Assembly (NCBI GenBank): GCA_035511515.1
Contig: DATKFG010000095.1
Location: 1-26,226, forward strand
Origin: VBCK01 sp035511515
GTDB taxonomy: Bacteria; Pseudomonadota; Gammaproteobacteria; Burkholderiales; Burkholderiaceae_F
Length of the DNA: 26,226 bases
Direction of reading: 5' to 3'
Shown here: positions 7,586 through 15,169 of the stretch, in pieces
Layout of the letters: the number at the start of each line of letters is the position of its first letter
Numbering within the stretch: the stretch's first letter is position 1
Notes under the pieces: model-generated
What the model was told of the DNA's origin: nothing
The model's input: only the letters and a program-made list of their open reading frames with translations
Database searches by the model: none
Position numbers and translations under genes: made by a program

Positions 7586-7629
7586 GATCGCCCCTCGCCC
7601 GCGCAGCGGGAGAGGGGAGGGGGTGAGGG
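7586..7629 (+). repeat. Dispersed palindromic repeat, copy D (right arm, overlaps potH start)
   Basis: This copy is identical over 44 bp to copy A at 2-45. Its G-rich end (GGGGAGG at 7614-7620) is the only Shine-Dalgarno-like sequence for potH, and its last base is the first base of the favoured GTG start codon. The repeat therefore supplies the translation start region of a gene. Confidence 0.9.
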
Positions 7630-8531
7630 TGAACGCACCGCGTGTTCTTCACGGCTGGGGACGCCGCATCGTGATCGGCGTGCCGTTCCTGTTCCTGGTG
7701 CTGTTTTTCTCGGTGCCATTTCTGGTCGTTTTCAGGATCAGCGTCTCGGAGTCGGTCGGGGTGCGCTTTCAGGAGCTGCTGACCTGGGCCGACGGAGCAC
7801 TCACGCTGCGGCTGAAATTCTCCAACTACCTGTTCCTGGCTTCCGATCCGGTCTATGTCCTGACGTACCTGTCCTCGATCGGGTTCGCGAGCCTGAACAC
7901 GGTCATCTGCCTCGTGATCGGCTACCCGTTCGCGTACTTCATGGCGCGCTCGCCGGCCGCGTGGCGACCGGCGCTGCTGATGCTGGTGTCGCTGCCGTTC
8001 TGGACTTCGTACCTGCTGCGCGTGTACGCCTGGAAAGGTCTGCTGGACGACGACGGCATCGTGAACAACCTGCTGCTGTGGCTGCACCTGATCGATGCGC
8101 CGATCCGGATGATGCACACGCCCTTTTCGATGATGGTCGGCATGGTGTACACCTACCTGCCGTTCATGATCCTGCCGGTGTACGCGAACCTGGTGAAGAT
8201 GGACCTGCGCCTGCTGGAAGCGGCAGCGGACCTGGGCTCCACACCCCTTGCCACGTTCTGGCGGGTGACGGTGCCGCTGTCGACGCCCGGGATCATCGCC
8301 GGCTCGATGCTGGTGCTGATCCCCAGTGTCGGCGAGTACGTGATTCCGGAACTGCTGGGCGGCCCATCCACGCTGATGATCGGCCGCGTGCTGTGGGACG
8401 AGTTCTTCAGGAACGTCGACTGGTCGATGGCTTCGGCGGTTGCCGTCTCGATGGTGGTGCTGATCCTGATTCCGCTGGCCGTGTTCAACCACTACCAGAC
8501 CCGCGGGGTCGGCCGGGGAAGCGGAGCATGA
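7629..8531 (+). CDS. potH: Putrescine ABC transporter permease
   Basis: This is one of two membrane subunits forming the putrescine channel. About six membrane helices are visible, the first at roughly residues 14-36. The ATPase-contact EAA loop reads EAAADLGSTPLATFWRVTVP, and GEYVIPELLGGP plus the following lines track E. coli PotH closely. The product is 300 residues from a GTG at 7629, against 317 in E. coli; the missing part is the non-conserved cytoplasmic leader. The GTG at 7629 is preferred over one at 7623 because GGGGAGG lies 8 bases before it. Both lie in or at the edge of the palindromic repeat, and no downstream start would keep the first helix. It overlaps potI by 4 bases (ATGA). 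Confidence 0.94.
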   Translation: MNAPRVLHGWGRRIVIGVPFLFLVLFFSVPFLVVFRISVSESVGVRFQELLTWADGALTLRLKFSNYLFLASDPVYVLTYLSSIGFASLNTVICLVIGYPFAYFMARSPAAWRPALLMLVSLPFWTSYLLRVYAWKGLLDDDGIVNNLLLWLHLIDAPIRMMHTPFSMMVGMVYTYLPFMILPVYANLVKMDLRLLEAAADLGSTPLATFWRVTVPLSTPGIIAGSMLVLIPSVGEYVIPELLGGPSTLMIGRVLWDEFFRNVDWSMASAVAVSMVVLILIPLAVFNHYQTRGVGRGSGA

Positions 8532-9370
8532 ACAGCCGCTTCGGTCGCGCCTGGCTCGCGTTCGGCTACGCGTTCCTGTACATCCCGATCGCGACGCTGA
8601 TCGTGTTTTCGTTCAACGAATCCAGGATGGTGACGCTGTGGGGCGGCTTTTCGACGCGCTGGTACCACGAGATCGTGCACGACACCGAGTTGATCGATGC
8701 CTTCGTCACTTCGCTGAAAATCGCACTGATGACGGCAACCGCATCGGTCGTGCTGGGGACGATGGCGGCCTTCGCGCTGGTGCGCTACCGCAGCTTCTTC
8801 GGACGGGCCGCCTTCATCGCGCACATCAACGCCCCGCTGGTGGTGCCCGAAGTGATCACCGGGCTTTCGCTGCTGCTGTTCTTCGTTGCCTGCGAAAAGG
8901 CGTTCGGCATCTTCAGCGAGCGCGGCATCGTGACGATCTGGATCGGCCATACTTCGATCTGTACGTGCTACGCGGCCGTGGTGATTCAATCCCGACTTCT
9001 GTCCATGGACAAATCGCTCGAGGAGGCGGCCATGGATCTGGGCTGCCGGCCGTTCCAGGTGTTCCTGCTGGTGACGCTTCCGCTGATCGCACAGTCGCTG
9101 GTGGCGGCCTGGCTGCTGACGTTCACGATCTCGCTGGACGACGTGGTTACCAGCTCCTTCCTGAACGGTCCGGGCGTCAGCACGCTGCCGATCGTGATCT
9201 TCGCGCGCGCCCGGCTCGGCCTGAACCCGACGGTCAACGCCGTGGCCACGCTGTCGGTTGCGGTCGTTGCGATCGGCGTGCTGGCGGGCTCGCTGTGGAT
9301 GGCGCGCAACGAGCGCCGGCGAGCCGAGGAGCGGGCGGCGGCCTATCGTGAGGCCCTCACCCCCGCCTGA
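8528..9370 (+). CDS. potI: Putrescine ABC transporter permease
   Basis: This is the second membrane subunit of the importer. It has 280 residues (E. coli PotI 281) and about six helices, the first at 10-28 (FGYAFLYIPIATLIVFSFN). The EAA loop reads EEAAMDLGCRPFQVFLLVTLP, followed by TFTISLDDVVTSSFLNGPG, a hallmark of the PotI/PotC branch. Its ATG overlaps the potH TGA (ATGA), so translation is probably coupled. The C-terminus is a charged cytoplasmic tail (RNERRRAEERAAAY). The aldehyde dehydrogenase gene follows after 12 bases. Confidence 0.95.
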   Translation: MNSRFGRAWLAFGYAFLYIPIATLIVFSFNESRMVTLWGGFSTRWYHEIVHDTELIDAFVTSLKIALMTATASVVLGTMAAFALVRYRSFFGRAAFIAHINAPLVVPEVITGLSLLLFFVACEKAFGIFSERGIVTIWIGHTSICTCYAAVVIQSRLLSMDKSLEEAAMDLGCRPFQVFLLVTLPLIAQSLVAAWLLTFTISLDDVVTSSFLNGPGVSTLPIVIFARARLGLNPTVNAVATLSVAVVAIGVLAGSLWMARNERRRAEERAAAYREALTPA

Positions 9371-9382
9371 GGAGATTCGGTC

Positions 9383-10873
9383 GTGAATGCACCTATTGAT
9401 TGGCATGTGCGCGCAGCCGCCCTGCAGCCGGACGGACGGGCGTTGATCGACGGACAGCGGGCTTGGGCCGACAACGGGCAGGTCTTTTCGAGCGTCTCTC
9501 CGATCGACGGGCGCACGTTGGCTCAGGTGGCACGCTGCGGCCCCGCCGACCTCGACCGCGCGGTGGCGGGGGCGCGCCGTGCGTTCGAGGACCGGCGCTG
9601 GAGCGGCCAGTCCCCCGCGGCGCGCAAGAAAGTCCTTTTGAAGTTCGCCGAACTGCTGCTGGCGGCGCGCGATGAGCTCGCGCTGCTGGAGACGCTGGAC
9701 ATGGGCAAGCCCGTGCAGTTCAGCCTGAAGGTGGACGTACCGGCGGCGGCGCGTTGCATCGGCTGGTACGCCGAAGCAATCGACAAGATCTACGACGAAA
9801 TCGCGCCGACTCGCGACGAGGCCCTGGCCCTGATCCGGCGCGAACCGATGGGCGTGGTCGGGGCCATCGTTCCCTGGAACTACCCGATGATCATGGCCGC
9901 CTGGAAGCTCGCCCCGGCGCTGGCGGCCGGCAACAGCGTGGTGCTGAAGCCTTCGGAAAAATCTCCGCTGACCGCGCTCCGAATGGCCGAGCTGGCGCTG
10001 CAGGCCGGACTGCCCGAATCCGTCCTGAATGTGGTGCCGGGCTTCGGCAACGAGGCCGGCGAGGCTCTGGCGCTGCACCCGGACGTCGATGCGATCTCGT
10101 TCACCGGCTCCACCCGGGTGGGCCGGCGCATGCTGGAATACGCGGGACGCTCGAATCTGAAGCGGGTCTTCAACGAGCTGGGCGGCAAATCGGCCAACAT
10201 CGTGTTCGCCGATTTCCGGGACCTGGACCGGGCCGCCGCGACTGCCGCCGCGTGCATGTTCTTCAACCAGGGTGAATCGTGCAACGCTCCGTCCCGGCTG
10301 CTGGTGCAGGCATCGGTCGCCGACGATTTCGTCGCCCGCGTGGTGGCCCGCGCGCCGGACTATGCCCCGGCCGATCCTCTGGCGCCCGATACGGTCATGG
10401 GAGCTCTGGTCGATCAGGCCCAGCTGGCCACCGTGCTCGGTTACATCGAGTCCGGCGAGCGCGAGGGGGCACGGTGCCTGGCCGGCGGCACACGCGTTCG
10501 CGCGGAGACCGGCGGCTTTTATGTGGCCCCCACGGTGTTCGACCAGGTCGACCGCTCGATGAAAATCGCCCGCGAGGAGATTTTCGGTCCGGTGCTGTCG
10601 GTGATCCGCTTCCAGACCGAGCAGGAGGCGGTCGCCATCGCCAACGACACCTCGTACGGCCTGCAAGCCGGGGTCTGGAGCAGCGACCTGGGCCGCGCCC
10701 ACCGGGTGGCCCGGCAGCTGCGGGCCGGCACGGTGCACGTGAACCAGTACGATGAGGACGACATCACGGTTCCGTTCGGTGGCTACAAGCAGAGCGGAAA
10801 CGGGCGCGACAAGTCGCTGCACGCGTTCGACAAGTACACCGAGCTGAAAACGACCTGGATACGGCTCGACTGA
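9383..10873 (+). CDS. puuC: Gamma-glutamyl-gamma-aminobutyraldehyde dehydrogenase
   Basis: This NAD(P)-dependent aldehyde dehydrogenase would turn the PuuB product into gamma-glutamyl-GABA. It has 496 residues (E. coli PuuC 495). The oxyanion Asn166 lies in PWNYP, the cofactor Lys189 in LKPSEKSP, the general base Glu265 in NELGGKSAN, the nucleophile Cys300 in NQGESC, and REEIFGPV and the C-terminal PFGGYKQSGNGRDKSLHA are present. GTG is the start, with GGAG at 9371-9374 at 8-base spacing. PuuC enzymes accept several aminoaldehydes, so substrate choice is inferred from the operon. It lies directly behind potI. Confidence 0.94.
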   Translation: MNAPIDWHVRAAALQPDGRALIDGQRAWADNGQVFSSVSPIDGRTLAQVARCGPADLDRAVAGARRAFEDRRWSGQSPAARKKVLLKFAELLLAARDELALLETLDMGKPVQFSLKVDVPAAARCIGWYAEAIDKIYDEIAPTRDEALALIRREPMGVVGAIVPWNYPMIMAAWKLAPALAAGNSVVLKPSEKSPLTALRMAELALQAGLPESVLNVVPGFGNEAGEALALHPDVDAISFTGSTRVGRRMLEYAGRSNLKRVFNELGGKSANIVFADFRDLDRAAATAAACMFFNQGESCNAPSRLLVQASVADDFVARVVARAPDYAPADPLAPDTVMGALVDQAQLATVLGYIESGEREGARCLAGGTRVRAETGGFYVAPTVFDQVDRSMKIAREEIFGPVLSVIRFQTEQEAVAIANDTSYGLQAGVWSSDLGRAHRVARQLRAGTVHVNQYDEDDITVPFGGYKQSGNGRDKSLHAFDKYTELKTTWIRLD

Positions 10874-10896
10874 ACACCGGCTTGAAGGGGATGACC

Positions 10897-12015
10897 ATGC
10901 TGATCGGAGTGCCCACCGAGATCAAGGTTCGCGAGTATCGAGTCGGCCTGACGCCGGCCAATGTGCGGGAGCTGACCGACCGCGGTCACCAGGTCATCGT
11001 CCAGGCCGGCTGCGGCCAGGGCGTCGGTCTGCCCGATGCGAACTACGAGGCGGCCGGCGCCAGCGTGGTCGGCAGCGGCAAGCAGGTGTACGCGCAGGCG
11101 CAGATGATCGTGAAGGTCAAGGAGCCGCAACCGGACGAACGCAAGCTGCTGCGCCCCGATCAGGTGCTGTTCACCTACCTGCACCTGGCGCCCGACCCGG
11201 ATCAGGCCAGCGACCTGATCGAGAGCGGCGCCGTCTGCATCGCCTATGAAACGGTCACGTCCGAATCCGGCGGGCTGCCGCTGCTGGCACCGATGTCCGA
11301 GGTCGCCGGCCGCATGTCGATCCAGGCCGGCGCGTATTTCCTGGAGAAGGCACACGGGGGACTGGGTGTGCTGCTGGGCGGCGTTCCGGGCGTCGATCCG
11401 GCCAAGGTGGTCGTGCTCGGAGGCGGCGTGGTCGGCACGCACGCGGTGCACATCGCGATCGGGATGGCCGCCGACGTGTGGGTGATCGACCGCAACGTCG
11501 ACGCGCTGCGCGCTCTGTGGCGTCAGTTCGGCCGCCCGCTCAATACGGTGTTTTCCACCCGCGCGGCGATCGAGCAGCACTGCGTGTCGGCCGACCTGGT
11601 GATCGGCGGCGTGCTGGTGCCCGGCGCGGCCGCGCCCAAGCTGATCACGGCCGAAATCGTGCGCCGGATGAAACCCGGCTCGGTGATCGTCGATGTCGCC
11701 ATCGACCAGGGCGGATGCAGCGAAACGTCGCGCCCGACCACGCACGACGACCCCACCTACGTGGTCGATGGCGTGATCCATTACTGCGTGACCAACATGC
11801 CGGGCGCGGTGCCGCGCACCTCGACCTTCGCGCTGAACAACGCAACGCTGCCGTTCGTGATCGCGCTCGCCGACAAGGGATACCGCAGGGCGCTGCTGGA
11901 GGACCGGCACTTGAGAAACGGGCTGAACGTGCACCACGGCCGAGTGACCAATCGCGCCGTGGCCGCGGCGCTCGGACACAAGTACGTCGATCCGAACGAG
12001 GCGCTGCAACCCTGA
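10897..12015 (+). CDS. ald: Alanine dehydrogenase
   Basis: The enzyme reversibly converts L-alanine, NAD and water to pyruvate, NADH and ammonium. The ATG at 10897 gives 372 residues, the usual family length, with AAGGGG six bases upstream. From this start the known active-site positions fall on the standard numbers: Arg15, Lys75, His96 and Asp270. The NAD fold is GGGVVG at 175-180 with Asp198. A TTG at 10882 or an ATG at 10891 would only add a few residues. It is the last gene of the puu-pot run, 23 bases after puuC. A plausible role is to recycle alanine formed when GABA is transaminated with pyruvate, and that link is inference. Confidence 0.94.
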   Translation: MLIGVPTEIKVREYRVGLTPANVRELTDRGHQVIVQAGCGQGVGLPDANYEAAGASVVGSGKQVYAQAQMIVKVKEPQPDERKLLRPDQVLFTYLHLAPDPDQASDLIESGAVCIAYETVTSESGGLPLLAPMSEVAGRMSIQAGAYFLEKAHGGLGVLLGGVPGVDPAKVVVLGGGVVGTHAVHIAIGMAADVWVIDRNVDALRALWRQFGRPLNTVFSTRAAIEQHCVSADLVIGGVLVPGAAAPKLITAEIVRRMKPGSVIVDVAIDQGGCSETSRPTTHDDPTYVVDGVIHYCVTNMPGAVPRTSTFALNNATLPFVIALADKGYRRALLEDRHLRNGLNVHHGRVTNRAVAAALGHKYVDPNEALQP

Positions 12016-12059
12016 CATCCTGACGAAGCTGCGGCCGGGCTCCAGGATCTGCTCCAATC

Positions 12060-13085
12060 GTGACTTCCAGGCGCGCAACGATCCTCGTCACGGGAGGCGC
12101 CGGATACGTCGGCAGCCACACGCTCGTCGAGCTGCTCGCGGCCGATTACGACGTTGTATGCGTCGAGAATTTCTCCAACAGCAGCCCCGAGGCGTTGGGC
12201 CGGGTCGAGCACATCGCGGGCCGCCCGGTCCTGCGCGTCGACGGCGACATTCGCCAGGAGCCGGTCCTGGAGCGCGCATTTGCCGCCGCGCCGATCGAAG
12301 CGGTGGTCCACTTCGCGGCGCTGAAAGCGGTGAGCGAATCGGTCTCGCGTCCGCTCGACTACTACGACAATAACGTGGGCGGCACGATTTGCCTGCTGCG
12401 TGCCTGCCGCCGCGCCGGCGTAAAGCGCTTCGTGTTCAGCTCCTCGGCCACCGTCTACGGGATCCCGCAGAAACTGCCTCTGACGGAGGACATGCCGCTT
12501 TCGGCCGTCAACCCGTACGGCGCGACCAAGCTGGTGAACGAGCAGCTGCTGCGCGACCTGTGCGCGGCCGACCCCGCGATGAGCGTGGTGTCGCTGCGTT
12601 ACTTCAACCCGATCGGCGCGCATGCGAGCGGCCTGATCGGCGAGGACCCGCGCGACATCCCGAACAACCTGTTTCCGTTCATCACGCAGGTTGCGATCGG
12701 CCGGCGCGAGCGCCTGTCGGTGTTCGGATCCGACTGGGCCACGCGCGACGGCACCGGCGTGCGCGACTACATCCACGTGGTCGATCTCGCGCTGGGGCAC
12801 GTGAGCGCGCTGCGCTACTGCGCTCGATCGACTGGTTTCACCCCGATCAACCTGGGGACCGGCCGCGGCACCAGCGTGCTGGAACTGGTCAAGGCCTTCG
12901 AGGAAGTCACCGGCCGACCCGTGCCGTACCGGATCGTCGGGCGCCGATCCGGAGACCTGGCCGAATGCTATGCCGACGCGGGGCTTGCGCTGCGCCTGTT
13001 GCGGTGGCGCGCGACGCGAGACGTAAAGGAAATGTGCGCCGACGGATGGCGGTGGCAGCAGGGGAATCCAGGCGGTTACTCTTGA
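12060..13085 (+). CDS. galE: UDP-glucose 4-epimerase
   Basis: The product interconverts UDP-glucose and UDP-galactose, supplying sugar for polysaccharide. The 341-residue SDR-extended protein (E. coli GalE 338) has NAD motif TGGAGYVG at 11-18, the catalytic Ser129 in FSSSATVYG, and the Tyr153/Lys157 pair in NPYGATK. Further landmarks are RYFNPIGAH, GTGVRDYIHVVDLA and the C-terminal NPGGY. It starts with GTG, 44 bases after ald, with no convincing ribosome-binding site. The neighbouring polysaccharide genes suggest an exopolysaccharide role over galactose catabolism. Epimerase specificity (Glc/Gal, or also GlcNAc/GalNAc) cannot be read from sequence alone. Confidence 0.92.
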   Translation: MTSRRATILVTGGAGYVGSHTLVELLAADYDVVCVENFSNSSPEALGRVEHIAGRPVLRVDGDIRQEPVLERAFAAAPIEAVVHFAALKAVSESVSRPLDYYDNNVGGTICLLRACRRAGVKRFVFSSSATVYGIPQKLPLTEDMPLSAVNPYGATKLVNEQLLRDLCAADPAMSVVSLRYFNPIGAHASGLIGEDPRDIPNNLFPFITQVAIGRRERLSVFGSDWATRDGTGVRDYIHVVDLALGHVSALRYCARSTGFTPINLGTGRGTSVLELVKAFEEVTGRPVPYRIVGRRSGDLAECYADAGLALRLLRWRATRDVKEMCADGWRWQQGNPGGYS

Positions 13086-13128
13086 GGGATTCACCCGAAA
13101 CACAGGCGCTTGCCGAGAAGGTATTTTG

Positions 13129-13164
13129 CCCTGCGCGACGATGAGTTTTCGTCGTAGCGCAGGG
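13129..13164 (+). other. Stable hairpin downstream of galE
   Basis: CCCTGCGC (13129-13136) pairs perfectly with GCGCAGGG (13157-13164). Inside that, GACGA pairs with TCGTC, leaving a 3-base bulge (13154-13156) and a 7-base loop. No T-run follows on either strand, so it is not a textbook intrinsic terminator. It may still end or stabilise the galE message, or be a small repeat element. Confidence 0.5.
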
Positions 13165-13170
13165 GTAAGG

Positions 13171-13197
13171 CTTGCGTGCCTTGCGTGTGCCCACGCA
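13171..13197 (+). repeat. 9-bp tandem repeat and small hairpin before the GNAT gene
   Basis: CTTGCGTGC and CTTGCGTGT lie back to back (13171-13188). The second overlaps a hairpin, TGCGTG-TGCC-CACGCA (13182-13197), which ends 4 bases before the GAGAAGGA ribosome-binding site of the next gene. It may influence leader RNA folding. Significance is uncertain. Confidence 0.35.
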
Positions 13198-13216
13198 TGA
13201 GAGAAGGACTTGCTCG

Positions 13217-14236
13217 ATGGAAGTCCGCATCCGTCCGTCGACGCCGGATGACGAGCCGGCAATCGTCGCATTGATGCGCAATGCAGGACTCAATCCGGAC
13301 GCGGTAGAAGGATGGCTCAGATGGAAGTACTGGCAGCAGCGTTCTGATTGGCCTGGCGCGCGGTCCCTGGTCCTCGCGAACGAGAGCCAGATCTTTGCCC
13401 ACTCCGGGATCGTCCCAGGTGTGTGCCTATGGAACAACCATCGCACGACCGTCATCCACATGATCGACTGGGCAGCGTCTCGAGGCATGGTCGGAGCCGG
13501 CGTCGCCTTATTGAAGCACATGCGCGGGCTTGCCGACGCCCTGATCGGAGTCGGCGGCAGCCAATACACACGACAAGCCTTCCGGGCCTTCCGGCTACAA
13601 CCGTGTGGCGCCACGACCTTGTATGTGCGAGCGCTTCATCCTCTGCTCGGCATCAAGGACCGCACGCGCTGGAATTGGAAGACGTTGCCCGAATTCGGTC
13701 GCAACCTGCTATGGGCCCTCGCGGCGCCAGCCGTCCGTTGCGGTGCGTGGCACGCCCCGCGCATAGCACGGGAGCAGGTGCAGAGCATTGCATCGGTGCT
13801 GCCCGGCGCCCGGGCCAACACGACGGTGCTGGAGCGCAGCATCGCTTCGCTGACTTATTTCCTGGACTGTCCCATCGCGCCCATGGTCCTGCACGGTTTC
13901 GAAAAAAATGGTGAACGTCGAGGCTACTTCCTGCTCGCCTTTGCGGCTGAACAAGCTCGACTGGTCGATTGCTGGGTGGATTCGGAAGACCCGGGCGACT
14001 GGCGAGCGATGGTGAACTGCGCCGTTCAGGTAGCTCTTCAGACGCCGGGAATCGCCGAGCTCGTTACGCTGGCGAGCGACCCGATGCTTTCACAATGCGC
14101 GCTGCAATCGGGGTTCCGTGCGAAATGGACGGAGCCTGTTCATATTCTTCCAAAGGCCGGCAGTGCGTCATTCCCCACGAACGTGCGCTTTCAAATGCTC
14201 GATAGCGACGCAGCGTACCTGCAAACCCTGCGCTGA
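13217..14236 (+). CDS. GNAT-like acetyltransferase, polysaccharide-cluster type
   Basis: The start is the ATG preceded by GAGAAGGA at 8 bases; the frame is open 15 codons further but without homology-like sequence. The 339-residue product opens with RIRPSTPDDEPAIVALM, typical of GNAT N-termini. It continues with LRWKYW at about 34-39, AHSGIVPG at 61-68, and a beta4-alpha3-like segment HMIDWAASRGMVGAGVALLKHM at 81-102, where the GAG motif would bind the acetyl-CoA pyrophosphate. The second half is longer than a minimal GNAT and has a repeated acyltransferase-like look. Genes of this type often sit in exopolysaccharide loci, and the donor and acceptor are unknown. Its base composition is slightly less GC-biased than its neighbours. 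It converges with epsE, 24 bases between stops. Confidence 0.65.
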   Translation: MEVRIRPSTPDDEPAIVALMRNAGLNPDAVEGWLRWKYWQQRSDWPGARSLVLANESQIFAHSGIVPGVCLWNNHRTTVIHMIDWAASRGMVGAGVALLKHMRGLADALIGVGGSQYTRQAFRAFRLQPCGATTLYVRALHPLLGIKDRTRWNWKTLPEFGRNLLWALAAPAVRCGAWHAPRIAREQVQSIASVLPGARANTTVLERSIASLTYFLDCPIAPMVLHGFEKNGERRGYFLLAFAAEQARLVDCWVDSEDPGDWRAMVNCAVQVALQTPGIAELVTLASDPMLSQCALQSGFRAKWTEPVHILPKAGSASFPTNVRFQMLDSDAAYLQTLR

Positions 14237-14260
14237 GACAGCGGCACCGACAGCAGCCGA

Positions 14261-15091
14261 CTAGAAGAGACTCTCCTTGACGTATACCACGTCGTTGGCC
14301 TGCAGCGGATCATCGAGCCCCAGTTCGAGCGTCTGGATCTTGCCGTTGTTGCTCCGGCGATGAATCCTCAATCCCTTCTGAGTACCTTTCGGGGTCAGGC
14401 CGCCACCTGCGGCGAGCCCCTGCATCACGGTCATGTCGCGCTCAAGTCGATACGAGCCAGGTCGCTGTACTTCGCCGTAAATGTAGAAGACCGGCGCCCG
14501 CTGAACGTACAGGATGTCGCCGCTGTGCATCAAGAAGTCCCGCCCGGCGTCCGGGTTGAACAGGTTCTCCACATCGATCACTTGCCGCGTGGGCTTGCCC
14601 TCGCGCGTACCGACGAAGATCACCGTGTCCGCCCCGGTCTGGGCGATCCCCCCGGCCGTGGCCAAGGCATCGGCCATCCGCATATTCGCGGTTTCGATCG
14701 GATAGCGCCCAGGACGGTTCACCTGACCAAGCACCGAGACCTGGCTGCCTCGCACCGTCATCAGCAGGATCGAAACCTGCGGCTTCAGGACGAAACCCCC
14801 TTCCTTAAGCAACTGGGCGATGCGGCGTTCGGCCGCGGGGATCGTGCTGCCGCCGACTTTCACGTTGCCGATCAGAGGATAGGTGATCGTGCCGTCCTCG
14901 CCGACCCTGGTTTCGAGTGTCAAGTCGGCATTCTGGAATACGCTGACCCGCAGCACGTCACCGGGCCCGATCAGATAGTCCGCTCCCCAACTTGAGGCAG
15001 GCAGCAGTGCGGCGGCGCTGGCCAGCAGCGCAAGGCTCAGTCGAGCCAGCAGCGAACGAATATGAATCATCGGCGACATTTTGGAGGACAT
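14261..15091 (-). CDS. epsE: Polysaccharide export protein, EpsE type (Wza family)
   Basis: This is a periplasmic/outer-membrane export component that would pass the finished polymer out of the cell. The 276 residues start with a signal peptide ending near SSWGA. A Poly_export domain follows at about 38-115 (DYLIGPGDVLRVSVF, VGEDGTITYPLIG). Two SLBB-like domains follow at about 118-200 (VSVLGQVNRPGRYP) and 206-270 (FYIYGEVQRPGSY). The C-terminal VVYVKESLF is typical of the EpsE subgroup. There is no lipobox cysteine and no room for the C-terminal helix that forms the outer-membrane barrel of Wza, so a partner protein may be needed. Three early ATGs are possible (codons 1, 5 and 8); all retain the signal peptide. 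The gene is divergent from the rest of the cluster. Confidence 0.9.
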   Translation of the reverse strand: MSSKMSPMIHIRSLLARLSLALLASAAALLPASSWGADYLIGPGDVLRVSVFQNADLTLETRVGEDGTITYPLIGNVKVGGSTIPAAERRIAQLLKEGGFVLKPQVSILLMTVRGSQVSVLGQVNRPGRYPIETANMRMADALATAGGIAQTGADTVIFVGTREGKPTRQVIDVENLFNPDAGRDFLMHSGDILYVQRAPVFYIYGEVQRPGSYRLERDMTVMQGLAAGGGLTPKGTQKGLRIHRRSNNGKIQTLELGLDDPLQANDVVYVKESLF

Positions 15092-15120
15092 TCGCTCAGG
15101 GCAACAGGCGGGATTCTCAT

Positions 15121-15162
15121 GGTTCCGGCTCAGGTCAACTCTTGGTTCCGATTCAGGTCAAC
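15121..15162 (-). repeat. Two 19-bp direct repeats upstream of epsE
   Basis: GGTTCCGGCTCAGGTCAAC (15121-15139) and GGTTCCGATTCAGGTCAAC (15144-15162) match at 17 of 19 bases, 23 bp apart, or about two DNA turns. They could be paired regulator-binding sites 30-70 bases upstream of the epsE start. Multiple short terminal repeats containing GTTGACCTGA (as read on the minus strand) also recall IS21-family ends, but no transposase is present. Confidence 0.6.
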
Positions 15163-15169
15163 ACCTGAA
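15152..15169. promoter_or_regulatory. Palindrome overlapping the second direct repeat
   Basis: TTCAGGT-CAAC-ACCTGAA is a perfect inverted repeat with 7-bp arms and a 4-base centre. The half-site TCAGGT is also present in the first direct repeat (15130-15135). This arrangement, three half-sites in a divergent promoter region, fits a dimeric regulator binding cooperatively. It is inference from symmetry alone. Confidence 0.45.

Larger units (their letters stand above)
7502..7629 (+). promoter_or_regulatory. Long intercistronic inverted repeat potG-potH
   Basis: Copies C and D form a perfect inverted repeat with 42-bp arms (7502-7543 and 7588-7629) and a 44-base loop. In RNA this would be one very stable stem that buries the potH ribosome-binding site and start. 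Alternatively each arm can fold into its own small hairpin, leaving the G-rich end of D partly free. What is seen is the inverted repeat; effects on termination, mRNA stability or PotH/PotI dosage are inference. Confidence 0.6.

Noticed and set aside
9352..9370. Partial copy of the dispersed repeat at the potI stop (CCCTCACCCCC)
   Set aside because: Only about 11 bases match and they encode the end of PotI. The hairpin core is missing, so chance is likely.
8492..10822. 776-codon open frame on the minus strand
   Set aside because: It lies antisense to potI and puuC. It is low-complexity, rich in Arg, His, Gln and Gly, as expected from the third-position GC bias of the real genes opposite.
13129..13164. 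Intrinsic terminator for galE
   Set aside because: The stem is strong, but no T-run follows on either strand, so it is listed as a hairpin only.
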